Assembly (NCBI GenBank): GCA_037126765.1
Contig: JBBCBC010000012.1
Span: 15,066,001 to 15,130,000 of the forward strand
Direction of reading: 5' to 3'
From: Stenogyne calaminthoides
Lineage: Eukaryota; Streptophyta; Magnoliopsida; Lamiales; Lamiaceae
Length of the DNA: 64,000 nt
Within the stretch, counting starts at the first letter, position 1. The number at the start of each line of letters is the position of its first letter. The notes below the pieces were generated by a model that was not told the DNA's origin, made no database searches, and was given only the letters and a program-made list of their open reading frames with translations. The position numbers were made by a program, and so were the translations under genes. Shown here piece by piece: positions 10,564 through 21,943 of this stretch.

Positions 10564-12686
10564 GAATCTGCTTGTGTTCATAAGAAACAGGAACATGACT
10601 CAGGAGAACTGACCAAGAGAATCACCAGACTTAGCCTGAAAAAGAATGATAAAACATCCCTTGAGCCTGAAAAGAAGAAGTCAATCACTTTCTATGAATA
10701 GAGTGAATCTGACTCAGATAAAGAAGCTCAGGATGGAAATATTTAGGATGGTGAGACTCGGGATGGAAATTCTCCACTGAAGGAAAGCCAACACACTGAA
10801 GCTGACCCATCTGAACATACACCAGTTCAGACTCAGGTATGTAATGCCGATGAAGATGTGGTCACAACTGAGGCAAACTCTGAATCTATCAACCAAGGGG
10901 GAACAAATGTCAATGACAATGTTTTGAATGGAATTTCCCCTGAGGAAGATGATTCTCTCTCTCATTTTCTTATGTTCCCTGAATTTGATGAATTACCTGA
11001 ACCTAACATTTCTGATGTTGAGGATACTACTGAAGGGGGAACATCCAGGAGAAGATGGTTGGATATTCATCCTACAAGTCAGATTATGGGTGATCTATCA
11101 GAAGGTGTTAAAACAAGAAGGTTCCATGGAGAAAGTGCCTTGTTCTGCTGCTTCCTATTTGAAAAAGAGTCTACTGAGATTGAAGAAGCTCTTCAAGATT
11201 TATTATGGATTATTACTATGCAAGAGAAGCTGAATCAGTTCACAAGAAATGAAGTTTGGGAGCTAGTGGATAGACCTAAGAGGCACAATGTGATTGGAAC
11301 TAAGTGGGTGTTCAAGAATAAGAGAGATGAAAACAACAACATTGTGAGAAACAAGGCAAGGCTAGTTGCACAAGGTTATTCCTAAGAAGAAGGCTTGGAT
11401 TATGATGAAACCTTTGCACCTGTTGCAAGACTAGAAGCCATCAGATTGTTTCTTGCATATGCTGCCCACATGAAATTCACAGTCTATCAGATGGATGTGA
11501 AAAGTTCATTTCTGAATGGTGTGCTTAAGGAAGAGGTTTATGTGGAACAACCTCCAGGTTTTTGTCAAAATGACAAAGTTTACAGGCTCAAGAAAGCCTT
11601 GTATGGTCTGAAGCAAGCACCCAGAGCATGGTATGATACCTTTTCTCAATTTCTTACTGACCATGGTTTTATCAAATGGACTGTTGATATGACCTTGTTC
11701 AGGATAGAAGATGGGAAAAATATCCTACTAGTTCTGATTTATTTGGATGACATCATATTTGGGTCACCATAGCATCAGATGTGTGAAAAGTTTTCTGCTC
11801 CGATGAAAGGAAAGTTTGAAATGTCTATGATGGGGGAGATGAATTTCTTTCTAGGACTTCAGGTGAAACAAACTAAGGAAGGAATCTTCATCAATCAGGT
11901 AAAATACACCAGACATTTGATTGCTAAGAATGGTGTACAGAATTGCAATGCAGTTAGAATTCCCATGAATACTAACTACAAGATGGATCTTGATTCTGAA
12001 GGAAAATCAGTAAATCATACTGATTATAGAGGGATCATTGGATCATTGCTATATCTCACAACAAGTAGGCCTGATATTACATTTGCTGTTGGAATATGTG
12101 CAAGATACCAAGCTAATCCTAAGGCTAATCGCATGGAGGCTGCCAAAAAGATTCTGAAATATCTTAAAGGTACTGTGAATAGAGATTATGGTATTCAACT
12201 GATGATAACCTTGAATTAACTGGTTATTCAGATGTTGATTATGGTGGATGTAGAATTGACAGGAAATCTACTACAGGAACTTGTCAATTTCTTGGAAGTA
12301 AACTGATATCATGGTTTTCAAAGAAACATACCTCAGTAGCAACCAGTACTACTGAAGCTGAATACATGGTTGTAGGAAGTTGTTGTGCACAGATTCTTTG
12401 GCTCAGACAACAATTAAGGGATTATAAGATTATAGCTAATGAAGTACCTATATTTTGTGACAATAATAGTGCAATTGCTATTACACAAAATCCGGTATTG
12501 CATACCAGATGTAAGCATGTTGATATCAGACATCACTTCATCAGAGATCATGTTGAGAAGAAGGATATCAGAATGGAGAAAATTCACACTGATAAACAGA
12601 GAGCTGATATCTTGACTAAACCTTTGGCTGAATCAAGATTTCAGGAACTATCAGTTGAATTGGGTATGTTGGATCCAGGTGAATGA
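10564..12686 (+). pseudogene. pol: reverse transcriptase-RNase H of TE-B
   Basis: A variable acidic linker (about 10564-11200) precedes the RVT_2-type RT. Recognisable are KWVFKNKRDE, YQMDVKSSFLNGVL, YGLKQAPRAWYD and the catalytic motif, here YLDD (11740-11751) instead of YVDD. Stops: TAA at 11383-11385 (CAA to TAA) and TAG at 11770-11772. Copia RNase H follows from about 12180 with DVDYGGCRIDRKST, TTEAEYM, the FCDNNSAI catalytic region and RCKHVDIRHHFIRDH, ending MLDPGE and TGA at 12684-12686. A frameshift lies near 12185-12225. The module would copy genomic RNA into cDNA. Confidence 0.92.
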
Positions 12687-13291
12687 AATTCACTGAAGGG
12701 AAAAATCCTTCGGGGGCATGTAGTTATTCGGGGGGGATAACTTAGGACAAAATTTTCTCAGGATGGAAACTGAGACTCAGGATAAATTTTGTCAGGATCA
12801 GTATTCAGTAAGATTTATATATTCAAATAATCCTGAAGTTATGCTGATACATGCATTAAATTCAATGACATTTGTTATGCGAAGAATTACTCAGTAATCA
12901 TTTGAAATAAATGACAAAAGGCCTAAACTTTTAAAGCGGGAATGTCTTTGACTGGAAAAGACGAACAGTCGCCTCGGTTTCCATGAAACGTCCATTTGTC
13001 AACCTATAAACTGCTATTTACCTATTGTCCAGAATTTTAGCCAAAAGTAGCTAATTCCCCAAGATTTTCTGTAAATCCCAGAATAAATCTCAACCACTCA
13101 TTATATTTTCGAGATTTAATCACAACCGTTGATCTTTATTTCACAGATCATATATAAGCCAACTGTTAACCCTCAATCGTTTATTTCTCACATTTAAACG
13201 ATCAAAATACCCAAAACCTGTAAACCTTCAAATCTTCAAATCCTCAAAATTTCAAAACCCTCAAACACTCTACCCAGGAATCGTCTCAACA
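12687..13291 (+). other. pol-aORF spacer of TE-B
   Basis: A non-coding AT-rich gap between the pol stop and the aORF start. It contains GGGGGGATAA-type purine-rich sequence at about 12711-12740, then promoter-like sequence with a TATA box at 13151-13158 and a C/A-rich leader up to the ATG at 13292. I see no further gene. Confidence 0.7.
13151..13158 (+). promoter_or_regulatory. Candidate internal promoter (TATA) for TE-B aORF
   Basis: TATATAAG in the context CATATATAAGCC lies 134 bp upstream of the aORF ATG, followed by a purine-poor leader typical of plant 5'UTRs. Position and context suggest a separate aORF transcript; no direct evidence. Confidence 0.45.
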
Positions 13292-16200
13292 ATGGAATTT
13301 TCTAATTACTAGATGATTAAGAATCTTGCCGAAAAGGAAAAACCGTATTTTGAGCATGTGGTGGCAATGTTCGATAATTCCAAGTGGAAGAAGAGGCTCT
13401 GAATATGCTTTGGATGGCCCGGTTATCACATCTGGTAAGCAACATACTAGAGTTGGAACTTGCACAAGAGGTTCTACAGTTTGTAATAAATCTGCGTGAA
13501 GGAGACGATGGTGGACTAGTGTAACAATTGAGCTTCGACACTTATACGAAGTCCAGGGCAGAGGTGGTTCGCACAATTAAGGTATCTCTATCTTTAGACG
13601 ACATAAATGTTGTTTATGAATTAAATGATAGAGGCGAGGATCCTGCTCAATATATGGCGGGACGTGAGCAAGAAATTTTGGACAGATTTGCGAAAACCAA
13701 AGCAGAGTTGAAAGGTGCTTTGCACAAACGGTATTTGAAACCCAAATACCGAGTGTTAATCGACATTGTCGCAAAATGTTTGATGAGCACTTCGGGAAGT
13801 CTAGAGCGGTGGCGAGGAACAATCTAAGGCTCATGGCTGCAATAGAGGATTCCACCTCTATAGACTTCAACTGGCTAAAATTCCTGGTGAACTGCATTCT
13901 TAACCAGAGTGAGAAGTTGAAATATGCCAAAGGGACATTCACCAAGAATGGGAAAGTTTTGTTTGGGACTAAGATTAGTTCTTTGATAGAAACTCTATCC
14001 CGGGAAGATATGTTCTTGATGGGAGGTGTTGAGTTTTCAAGGACTCGCATCATGTTTAGGAAGCCAAAATCCCAGAAGAAGAAGGCACTAAGCCAGAGCT
14101 CGTCGGTTCAGGAGGAACCTGAAGATCAGGACGATTCCAGCTCGAATCAGGATGATGTTGTTATTGCTGAGATTGTCCAGAAGTCTGTCAGGATAGCATC
14201 AGTAAAACATCCTGAGGCTTCAGGACAGGAGGAAAGAACGAAGCAATCTCATGACCTTCTAAAAGTAAAAAGGGAACATGGAGACAAACTGAAGAAAAAG
14301 ACTTTGGCTCCTCAGAAACGAAAAAGACTTCAGACAATTGCAGAGAAAGAAGCCAGTGAAACTGAAGATGATCAACCTGAGGCTCAGCAAGGAATTAAGT
14401 CTCCACTTCAGGTTCTTGCTCAAGTTGTAAAAGATGTTCAGGAGCAGGACACTGAAAAAAATGTATTCTCAGAGGTACTTTAAACTTCCCTGAGCACTGA
14501 TAAAATATCTCAGGAGATTTTCAAGGGACCTCAAGAGCAAATAGAATCTCAGGATCTGCTGAGTTTAGATACTCTCCTGAAAGAACCCTTTCTTGATACT
14601 TCCGCGCTACAAATCATTCAAACTGAACCTGATGTTCCAGAAAGCCCTAAATTGAAGAAGGGCGAAGCAGAAGAAATGGAATGGCGAAGTAAGGGGGAAC
14701 GGTTCATCTTGGACAGATACCCTGAACTGAATGTCTATCCTGACCTTCAGGATCTCTTCTTTAGGCTCATGACAATGGTCTATATCCTGAACCAGACACT
14801 TCCGGAGATGCTGAATATAGCCTCCTTCAGAGGAGAAGATTGGTGGAATGCTGAAACTGTTGTTTTGACAGAGTTCTCTGGGTTCAGGAAGACCAAGTTC
14901 AGGATGAAAGTTGTTGACTTTGTTGAGCTGGTAAAAAGAAAGATGGCTGAGAAAAAGAATGCTGAGGCTGGTGAATGCAGTTCTCTAAACCAGGAAGGAG
15001 ATAGGGATCAGGATGGAGAAGGTGAAAAAGAAGCTGAAAAGGAATCTGAGAAAGAAAAGGAACCTGAGCAAGAAAAGGAAACTCAGGAAGAGATTGAAAA
15101 GGACGCTGATGCTGAACCAAGTGATATTAGACAACCTCAGACTGAAGTTAGCACTCTTCAGGTGCCTTTTGGCACTGTTATACATTATGCCGAAGTTACT
15201 GAAGTACCTAGCTTTAAATCTGATGTTTATGATATGCAAACTGAGGCTCACTTGGAGCACCCAACTCAGTTGGAACCTGTTGAACAACCTCCAGTGATTG
15301 ATTTCACTCCAATCATGGATGAGTTAAAGAAGATAGAGCCAATAGTGGAAAAGATGACTCAGATGGAGTTGATTCTGACTGATCAATCTCAGAAAATGGA
15401 GAACCTGAGTTCATCAAGTGATCTGCTACAAATTCAAACAACTCTCTCAGATAAGTTGACTATTTTGGATGGGAAGATTGATGGAGTAAATACAGAGCTT
15501 AATGCCAACATGAAGAAAATGTATCAAGACAGAACTACTTATCTTGAAGCCAAACTGATTGAGAAGAATGATCAGATGATCAAGACAACTGTTGAGGAAA
15601 TGGGCTCCCTGCTCATGACCAAGATGACAGAAATGATGCATGATGGGCTCCCTGCTCATGACCAAGATGACAGAAATGATGCATGATGTCTTCTCAAAAC
15701 AGTTTGCTCCACTCTCAGATGAATTCTCAATGGCCAAGAATTACATGATGAGGCTAGAAGATGAGCATGATCAATTGGCTGGGCAAGTTCGCAGTATGGG
15801 CAAAGAACAATACTATATGGATACTGCATTGACCCCAAACTTCTTCCAAGGTATGGTGCCAAGAAGGGGGAAAGTCCAGTTGCTGGCAAATTAGATGAGT
15901 TGTTGGCACAAACCTTGGAGAAGAAAGCTAAAAAAGAAGCTGAGGCAAAGAAAATCTTGGATGCTTTGAGTGAAATTGAAGTCACAGAAAAACTGAAGTT
16001 TCAAGAAGCTGAAAAACCTACTGTCACTCAAACATCTGATCAGATCACTCAGGAAGTAATTGGTGAAAAAAATGAGTGATAGAAGAATGGTTGAAACAAG
16101 AAAGGCATGAGAAGAACAAGCCAGACCAGAAAAGAGAAAAGCAGTGGCCTTTGTTGAACCATAAAAGAAGAAAGCAAAGTTCTCAAAGCCTACTTAGAGG

Positions 16201-16866
16201 AAACTGATTCTGGAGTTTGAAGAATCTGAAAAAGAACAAGAAAAAGAGGAAGCTGTAGCTCAGCAAGAAAACTTCAACACCAAGAAAACTCTGAGAGCTC
16301 TACAGATTGAAAAAGATAAAAGAACTGCTGCTTCTGTCTCTGGGGCTCCACTGATCAGAAAGAAGAAAGAAGAAGAGCAGAAAAGAAGGGGTGGTTTCAA
16401 AAAGTTCATTGGCAAGAGGAGAGGTACTGAGAAAACTCATAAATAGCTTCACATTGATAAATGGATGCCATTACAGATCAATGATGCATGGGAGTAAATC
16501 AAGAGAACCTTCTGGTTCTATTATGAGATCCTGAGGGAATGGAGAGGGAGTAGCTCAGACAAGAATGAGGCATTCATTGAATATTTGCTGACATTCTATC
16601 CTGAGTATCTGCAGAAATGGATCAACTTAGCAGATGAGCACAACACTCAAATTGTTGCTCCAGGACCATACATGCACCCAGCTCCTAGATTTGAGAATGG
16701 ATATGTGAATGAGGCTGCCATTTCTCAAGAAATTGCTCAGTATACTCTTCAGCTAGGCTTAACAGGAAACAACCCTGAGATCATCAAGGCAAGAGATGAA
16801 CTTAAGAAGAGGTACTATGGGATGTTCAACTTGGAAGTACCAGAGGATGAGATTGAAGAAGATTGA
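13292..16866 (+). pseudogene. additional ORF (aORF) of TE-B, unknown function
   Basis: I do not recognise a characterised function. The start MEFS at 13292 parallels MTFS in TE-F; TAG at 13310-13312 breaks it at once. Order: N-terminal helical domain with YELNDRGEDP and LKPKYRVLIDIV (13528-13827, then 13776-14483 in another frame); basic NLS-like KREHGDKLKKK; YPEL module KGERFILDRYPELN plus GEDWWNAET (from 14652); acidic Glu/Lys run; long coiled coil to about 15830, broken by a 43-bp tandem duplication; C-terminal domain with YPEYLQKWI and RYYGMFNLEVPED, ending at 16866. The N-terminal pattern resembles the Pfam plant family Transposase_32 (inference). I see no signal peptide or membrane segments, so the env-like label often given to this position in SIRE is not supported. 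Confidence 0.8.
15602..15687 (+). repeat. 43-bp perfect tandem duplication in TE-B aORF
   Basis: 15602-15644 is repeated exactly at 15645-15687. TE-F has a single copy at the matching place. Forty-three is not a multiple of three, so it shifts the frame. Confidence 0.95.
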
Positions 16867-17122
16867 AGACTAAAGTTTTTTTATTTTCATTGTACTATGT
16901 AATTCTCATTCTTCATCAATGAAAAGTTTTATCTTTTATGCTCAATGATAATACCTCATTATCTTTTTACATGTCTTCAAGTATTTGATATGCCAGTTTT
17001 GTTGTTTAAATTTGTTGGGAGATATGCCATTTTGGATTGTAATAGACATCTGAAACCTGAGTCTAGGTTAGATTTTCTTAAATGTAACAAGATGGTTTTG
17101 GCATCATCAAAAAGGGGGAAAT
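16867..17122 (+). other. TE-B 3' untranslated region and polypurine tract
   Basis: T-rich sequence with TCAATGAAAAG (a possible poly(A) signal near 16915-16925) follows the aORF stop. The PPT AAAAAGGGGGAAAT at 17109-17122 directly abuts the 3' LTR and primes plus-strand DNA. Confidence 0.85.
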
Positions 17123-17704
17123 TGTTAGGAGATGAATTTAATAAAGATTTTTATTAGATCCCAAAACCCCTGAGTATGACATGTATTAGGAGAATCGTGA
17201 TATTATAAAATCAGGATCAGGTTTCAAATAGAAGTTAGGATTCAAGATTATCTGCATCATGTATAGTCAACAGATATAGATCAGGGAAATTTAATGTTCT
17301 GAAGAATCTGAAGAATACTGAAGACTCTGAAGACTCAGAAGAATCCTGAAGACCCGAAGATCCTGAAGACTGTTTTGTACTGATCAAAAAGGACCCTGAA
17401 CAACTACCTTAATGAAATTGTATTATGTTCATTCCTAGTACAAACAAATAGAATGTTAGATATTTGTGGACATTAAGGAACATATCAGATCAGAAAGGTA
17501 AACTAAATAGAGCCGTTTTGCTTGTCTCTGATATTTTTCAGTTCACAAAAATTGGTGATTGGCTACATGGCTGCATATTTCCTAAAACATGCAAGGGTGT
17601 GTTCAAACCTTAAAATAGTCGTTCATCAATAACCAGAAGAGGAAACTCCTTATGCTATCTCTTCCAACGGATAGTTTTTCAAAGAGTGACCTTGGTAAAG
17701 TTGT

Positions 17705-17713
17705 CTATAAATA
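17705..17713 (+). promoter_or_regulatory. TATA box of TE-B 3' LTR
   Basis: CTATAAATA at the same LTR position as in the 5' LTR (4334-4342). Confidence 0.7.
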
Positions 17714-18724
17714 CCAGTGACCTTCACCATTGAAAGGTTACGGGAAATCAAAGCAACTCCAGAGCTCATTTGTATTCTTACAAATTGAAGCACTCGAAAA
17801 CCCTAGAACTTGCCAAGTGTTTCACATTGAAGAGAGCTCATTACACTAAGCCTAGATTTGATAGATATATCCAAAGCTTAGTAGAGATATCCTAACCTTT
17901 GCATTTGTACTTCATGTAAAGGATATCTCACCCTAGTTGGAAATCAACCCAAACCCAAACCCAAACCCTTTGACAAGGTAGTTTGAGTGTGTGTGATTTG
18001 TTGGTGAGTTAGAGTTGTAAAGAGTGAGTAAGCTGCAGGTTAGTCAGCCAGAAAACTCTAGAGAAGAAGCGAGTAAACTGTTTTAGACAGTCAGAAAGCT
18101 TTTGTGTGTTGAGTTAGTAAGCTGCACTGAGTCAGCCAGAAAACTCAAGGTAGAAAACTGAGTAAGCTGCAGTGAGTCAGCCTGAAATCTTTAGGAAGTG
18201 TGTTAAGGAATTTCTCTGAAGATCAGAGAGAGACGATGTAGGAGCTTGAGTCTCTGAACCACTATAATTGCTGTGTTGTTTGCTTTATGTACAGCATTAT
18301 ATATGTTGCATGTTTTTCATTGAAAGCATATTTTACTGATATTCAGTTGGAAACAATCCATTGAACTTGCATCAAATTGTTCACAGCCTTAATCGCTGTT
18401 TTACTATGGAAGAAGATTTTCAGCAAGTTAACACGAGTATAAACTTAGGGCCAACCATTTCGCACTCTTGATTAGCTAGAACAGATAGTTACCAAACTGA
18501 ACCAACTCTACTGAGTATTCAGAAAGATAATTAACAGATCCAAGCTTCTCAGGATCTCTGATAAACTCAGAATTAATTGGGCTAATCTGAAGCTTTTGAA
18601 AGCTGCTCAGGATCACTGTCTCAGTAGACTTTGACTCAGGGCGATTTGTGCTTCTCAAGACAAAATTCTCAGGACAACCTGACCCCTCTGATCCCAGTGA
18701 AGAAAAAGTTTGAAAAATCATTGT

Positions 18725-18751
18725 ACACGTGTATTCCCCCCATACACGTGT
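18725..18751 (+). other. CACGTG stem-loop at TE-B 3' LTR end
   Basis: Arms acacgtgtat (18725-18734) and atacacgtgt (18742-18751) flank a C-rich loop, identical in arm sequence to the 5' LTR copy. Confidence 0.7.
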
Positions 18752-18777
18752 GAGACTCGTTTGCACTGGGACCAACA

Positions 18778-19842
18778 AATATTATATCTGATTATTGTGC
18801 AGCAAATAGAATAGCTCATGAAACATCAGCTGCGAGGACCACACATTAGAATAGTGTTACTGAAAGAAGAAATAGGACTCTGAAAAAGTTGCAAGAACAA
18901 TGATTGCTGAAGCTGACATTCCTAAGAGATTTTGGGCTGAAGCTATCAACACTGCATGCTACTCTCATAATATATCCATGCTAACAAAGAATCAAGGAAA
19001 TCAAGGAAAAACACCTTATGAAATGTGGAATGAAAGGAAGCCTCTTATCTCTTTCTTTCGTGTGTTTGGTTGTAAGTGTTTCATATATAATAATGGTAAA
19101 GATCAGTTGAAAACCTTTGATAGCAAAGCTGATGAAGGAATATTCTTAGGATATTCTGAAGTCAGTAAAGCCTTCAGAGTTTACAACTGTAGGACCCTTA
19201 TTATGGAAGAAACACCTCATGTTGTTTTTTATGAATCTACTTGTGTTCAGAAAAAACAGGAACATGACTCAGGAGATCTAACAAAAAGAATCACCAGACT
19301 TAGCCTGAAGAAGAATGTTAAACCATCATCTGATCCTGAAAAGAAGAAGCCAATCATTTTCTATGAATGGAGTGAGTCAGACTCAGACAAAGATGCTCAG
19401 GATGGAAATACTCAGGCTGGTGAAACTCAGAATGATAGTTCTCCACTGAAGGAGAGCCAACACACTGAAGCTGACCAATCTGAACAAACTCCAGTTCAGA
19501 CTCAGGTATGTAATACCGATGAAGATGTGGTCACAACTGAGGCAAACTCTGAATCTATCAACCAAGGGAGAACAAATGTCATTGACAATGCTCTAAATGA
19601 AAACTCCCCCAAGGAAGACGATTCTCTCTCTCCTTTTCTATTCTTCCCTGAGTTTGATAACATTTCTAATGTTCAGGATACTACTGAAGGGAGAACATCC
19701 AGAAGAACATGGTTGGATAGTCATCCCGCAAGTCAGATTGTGAGTGATCTATCTGAAGGTGTTAGAACAAGAAAGTTCCATGGTGAAGGTGCTTTATTCT
19801 GTTGTTTCTTATCTGAAAAGGAACCCACTGAGATTGAAGAAG
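18778..19842 (+). pseudogene. pol: integrase (3' part) and linker of TE-A
   Basis: Continues the integrase cut at 3631: the DYCAANGIAHETSAART-type segment (stop-damaged, about 18790-18900), then an open frame from 18900 with IPKRFWAEAINTACYS, GKTPYEMWNERKP, FRVFGCKCF and DEGIFLGYSE (integrase C-terminal region). A long acidic linker leads towards RT. NQGNQG comes from a small in-frame duplication near 18990. Sequence homologous to TE-B ends at TEIEE (19842), where RT should begin. From 19843 the frame runs into TE-E, so the last four residues of the 318-aa ORF are not integrase. Confidence 0.9.
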
Positions 19843-19961
19843 TGTTAGTGTCCTAGAGACAATCAATTGTAAGGACATAATACTCGATGATATTCAGTTT
19901 GATTTAATATTATAGTTCACTTAATATTAATGTATGGCAATACACTTGTTTGAATATTATG
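19843..19961 (+). repeat. TE-E fragment, left part (LTR-like)
   Basis: TE-A homology stops at 19842 and sequence starting TGTTAGTGTCCTAGAG begins, consistent with an LTR terminus. It continues after the TE-C insertion at 35327. Strand and family are uncertain. Confidence 0.6.
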
Positions 19962-20426
19962 TGTAGGTCCCGAAAGGGTTTTGTGAGGGTGGAAGTCTAG
20001 AGGGGAGGGGTGAATAGACTTCCAAAACTTTTCGTGTGGATCAGGTGTGATTTGCAGATTTCCCGATCAGAGTGCTAGTGTATCAGTTTAGACTGATGTT
20101 CAATCTTACTGAGTGCCTGAGGGCAGATCAGCTAGATATCTGTCAGTTTAACTGAGAGCGCGGAAGCTTGTTTTAACCCATGTGAAAAACCAGTTTTATC
20201 AATTCAGATTCTTAAGTCAGTTTTCAACCAGCTGACTAAGGTGTCAACCTGATCAGATCAGTTGTTTGGTGCAGACTGAGATTAACTTAGAATATGTATG
20301 CGCTTTTAAACTAAGTTGTGTGAATAGTGTAAAGCAATAAGAAAGCACGTAAATGCACACAAGACTTTTTATAGTGGTTCAGACGATACCCGTCTTACGT
20401 CCACTCTTCCCTTAACACAGGGGAAC

Positions 20427-20473
20427 CTTAACCGAACTTAACTGAACTTAACTGAGCTTAACCGAGCTTAACC
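20427..20473. repeat. 10-bp tandem array in TE-C 3' LTR
   Basis: Unit CTTAACYGAR, 4.7 copies. The 5' LTR has 3.7 copies at 34068-34104, so one unit was gained or lost after insertion. Confidence 0.85.
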
Positions 20474-20881
20474 TGTGGGACTTATATCCCTCACGGGATG
20501 GCCGAGATGTTTATTGAGTTCACACTCTACAGATGTTTATCGATTTCACACTCAACCGAACTAGAAATCAGAAAACTAGAATCCCTAGTCTGAAATCTTC
20601 CGGGAACAAACTTAACCTAACTTGCGTTTGGGTAAAGAATGTTTAGGGTTCCAACTGTAAATCTATCCTGGTGTTTTAGGTAGCCAAAATGCTAGTGGAT
20701 AGGATTTCTTTCTAAGAACAATGGGATGAACATTCTAAGAATAATCTTCAAATATGGTGTTCTTCGAGCGGAAACTCTGAAGGTTTTTTGCTTCTTGAGA
20801 ATCTGCGTTAATGATGTTGTTCCGCTTCGCTCAATTGTTCATGTGATAGTGGTTGGTCTATTTCCTCCCTTCGAGCAATCC

Positions 20882-20893
20882 CATTTTATAGAC
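20882..20893 (-). promoter_or_regulatory. TATA box of TE-C 3' LTR
   Basis: Minus strand TCTATAAAATGG, in the same position as 34514-34524 of the 5' LTR, preceded by GATTTCGAGG, which is also conserved in TE-D. Confidence 0.65.
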
Positions 20894-21327
20894 CTCGAAA
20901 TCAAAGAGCCGTTGGAGAGAAATTTGAATTTCGGGCTATATTAGGTAGGTTGTAGGATATGATAGTGACGTGCTCCGATTATCGGCGTAGCCGTAGGCAT
21001 GATTAGCACCGTTTATGTCCGCAGCATCATATCCCGCATTGTCAGCTCTTTTTGTGCACGTGTCGCTTTCTTCTTGGCTTTGCGAGGGGGCATTTCAGTA
21101 ATTTGTCCGTTAGACGATTGATATTCCTTTTGTAGAAAATTCGTCTTGTCTGGTGTATATTTTTGATTGTCACCAGGTGTGAGCTGACTTGATCAGGTAA
21201 CTGATCAGTCTACCTTGTTGAGTCTTCTGATGCATATTGTCTTAGCTCAATACGCAGACTCGGCTGAATGTAGGTCTTCAGGTCTTTTGATCTTCAGGTG
21301 TCTCTGAGCCTCAGTGTATTCAGTCAT

Positions 21328-21445
21328 ACTGAGTCTTCAGGTTTGTTACTGAGTCTTCAGGTTTATCTGAGTCTTCAGGTTCATCTGAGTTTTCAGTGTC
21401 TATCTGAGTCTTCAGGTTCATCTGAGTCTTCAGTGTCTTCTGTCT
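21328..21445. repeat. Degenerate TCTTCAGG tandem repeat
   Basis: About six imperfect copies of an 18-bp-like unit built on CTGAGTCTTCAGGTT. The matching 5' LTR stretch (about 34960-35045) is CWG-corrupted. Confidence 0.7.
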
Positions 21446-21712
21446 TCACCTGATCTTCTGACTTCTTGTCTTCTGATTTGTTCTTAGTCTTCTGATCATC
21501 TGACCTTATATGGGTCATCTGATACTTCGACCTGACCTATACATATTGAATTCCCCCTCAATATGTGACCTATCTTTTACATCAGCTATCTATACATTTC
21601 AGCTGGTCATCTTAATCTGATTCTAAGTCATCAGTCAGCTAACAGGTCTTACTGGTCCTATTAAAACCTGTTTTGGAACTTCCATCAAAACTAAAATATA
21701 GATTTCCCAACA

Positions 21713-21726
21713 ATTTCCCCCTTTTT
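21713..21726 (-). other. Polypurine tract of TE-C
   Basis: Minus strand AAAAAGGGGGAAAT adjoins the 3' LTR start. It is identical to the PPT of TE-B, TE-D and TE-F. Confidence 0.92.
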
Positions 21727-21943
21727 GATGGAACCAAAACACTTAATCAAAAAAACAGATTCCATGAATGGAAATGTAGATAATGTAAACAGTACATACC
21801 TCAGAAGACAATGAGATGTTGTCTTAGAATCAGTGAGATGGAATATTTCATTCAGATAGGTGTGTGCATTATAGAATACATGAAAAGCGTACCTATCATC
21901 TGATTCCAAGTTGTCTTCCTCAGGTGTACTTGAACATTTGTAG

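Larger units (their letters stand above)
3632..18777 (+). mobile_element. TE-B: SIRE/Maximus-like copia element inserted in TE-A integrase
   Basis: A complete structure of about 15.1 kb including a nested solo LTR: 5' LTR 3632-6693, PBS 6696, gag 6818-9242, pol 9255-12686, spacer, aORF 13292-16866, PPT 17109-17122, 3' LTR 17123-18777. The flanking 5-bp duplication is catat (3627-3631) and aatat (18778-18782), one mismatch. Every coding module has stops or frameshifts, so it is not autonomous. Being inside TE-A, it is younger than TE-A. Confidence 0.95.
17123..18777 (+). repeat. TE-B 3' LTR
   Basis: 1655 bp, TGTTAGGAGATG ... GGGACCAACA. TATA box CTATAAATA at 17705-17713, GAAGACTC-type repeats at about 17300-17370, CACGTG stem-loop at 18725-18751. 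It retains about 560 bp that the 5' LTR has lost. After 18777 TE-A integrase resumes. Confidence 0.95.
1..19842 (+). mobile_element. TE-A: SIRE/Maximus-like Ty1/copia element, interrupted by TE-B
   Basis: This is the oldest layer of the left half. It consists of the end of a 5' LTR, a PBS, gag, protease and part of integrase (to 3631). After the TE-B insertion it resumes exactly where integrase left off (18778). It stops at 19842, before the reverse transcriptase, where LTR-like sequence TE-E begins. RT, RNase H, aORF and 3' LTR are absent from the window. The flanks of the TE-B insertion (catat 3627-3631, aatat 18778-18782) match an uninterrupted copy of the same integrase segment at about 10113-10125 in TE-B, which proves the two halves were contiguous. 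Gag and pol carry many in-frame stops, so the copy is dead. Confidence 0.9.
19962..21712 (-). repeat. TE-C 3' LTR
   Basis: 1751 bp; on the minus strand TGTTGGGAAATC ... GGGACCTACA. It is close to the 5' LTR (33603-35321) except where the latter lies in a CWG-corrupted patch. It contains a minus-strand TATA (20882-20893), a 10-bp tandem array (20427-20473) and a TCTTCAGG repeat (about 21328-21445). Confidence 0.95.

Noticed and set aside
13292..16866. Calling the post-pol ORF an envelope gene
   Set aside because: SIRE elements are often said to have an env-like ORF here, but I see no signal peptide, fusion peptide or membrane helices. The visible features are basic tracts and coiled coils, with no transmembrane segments.
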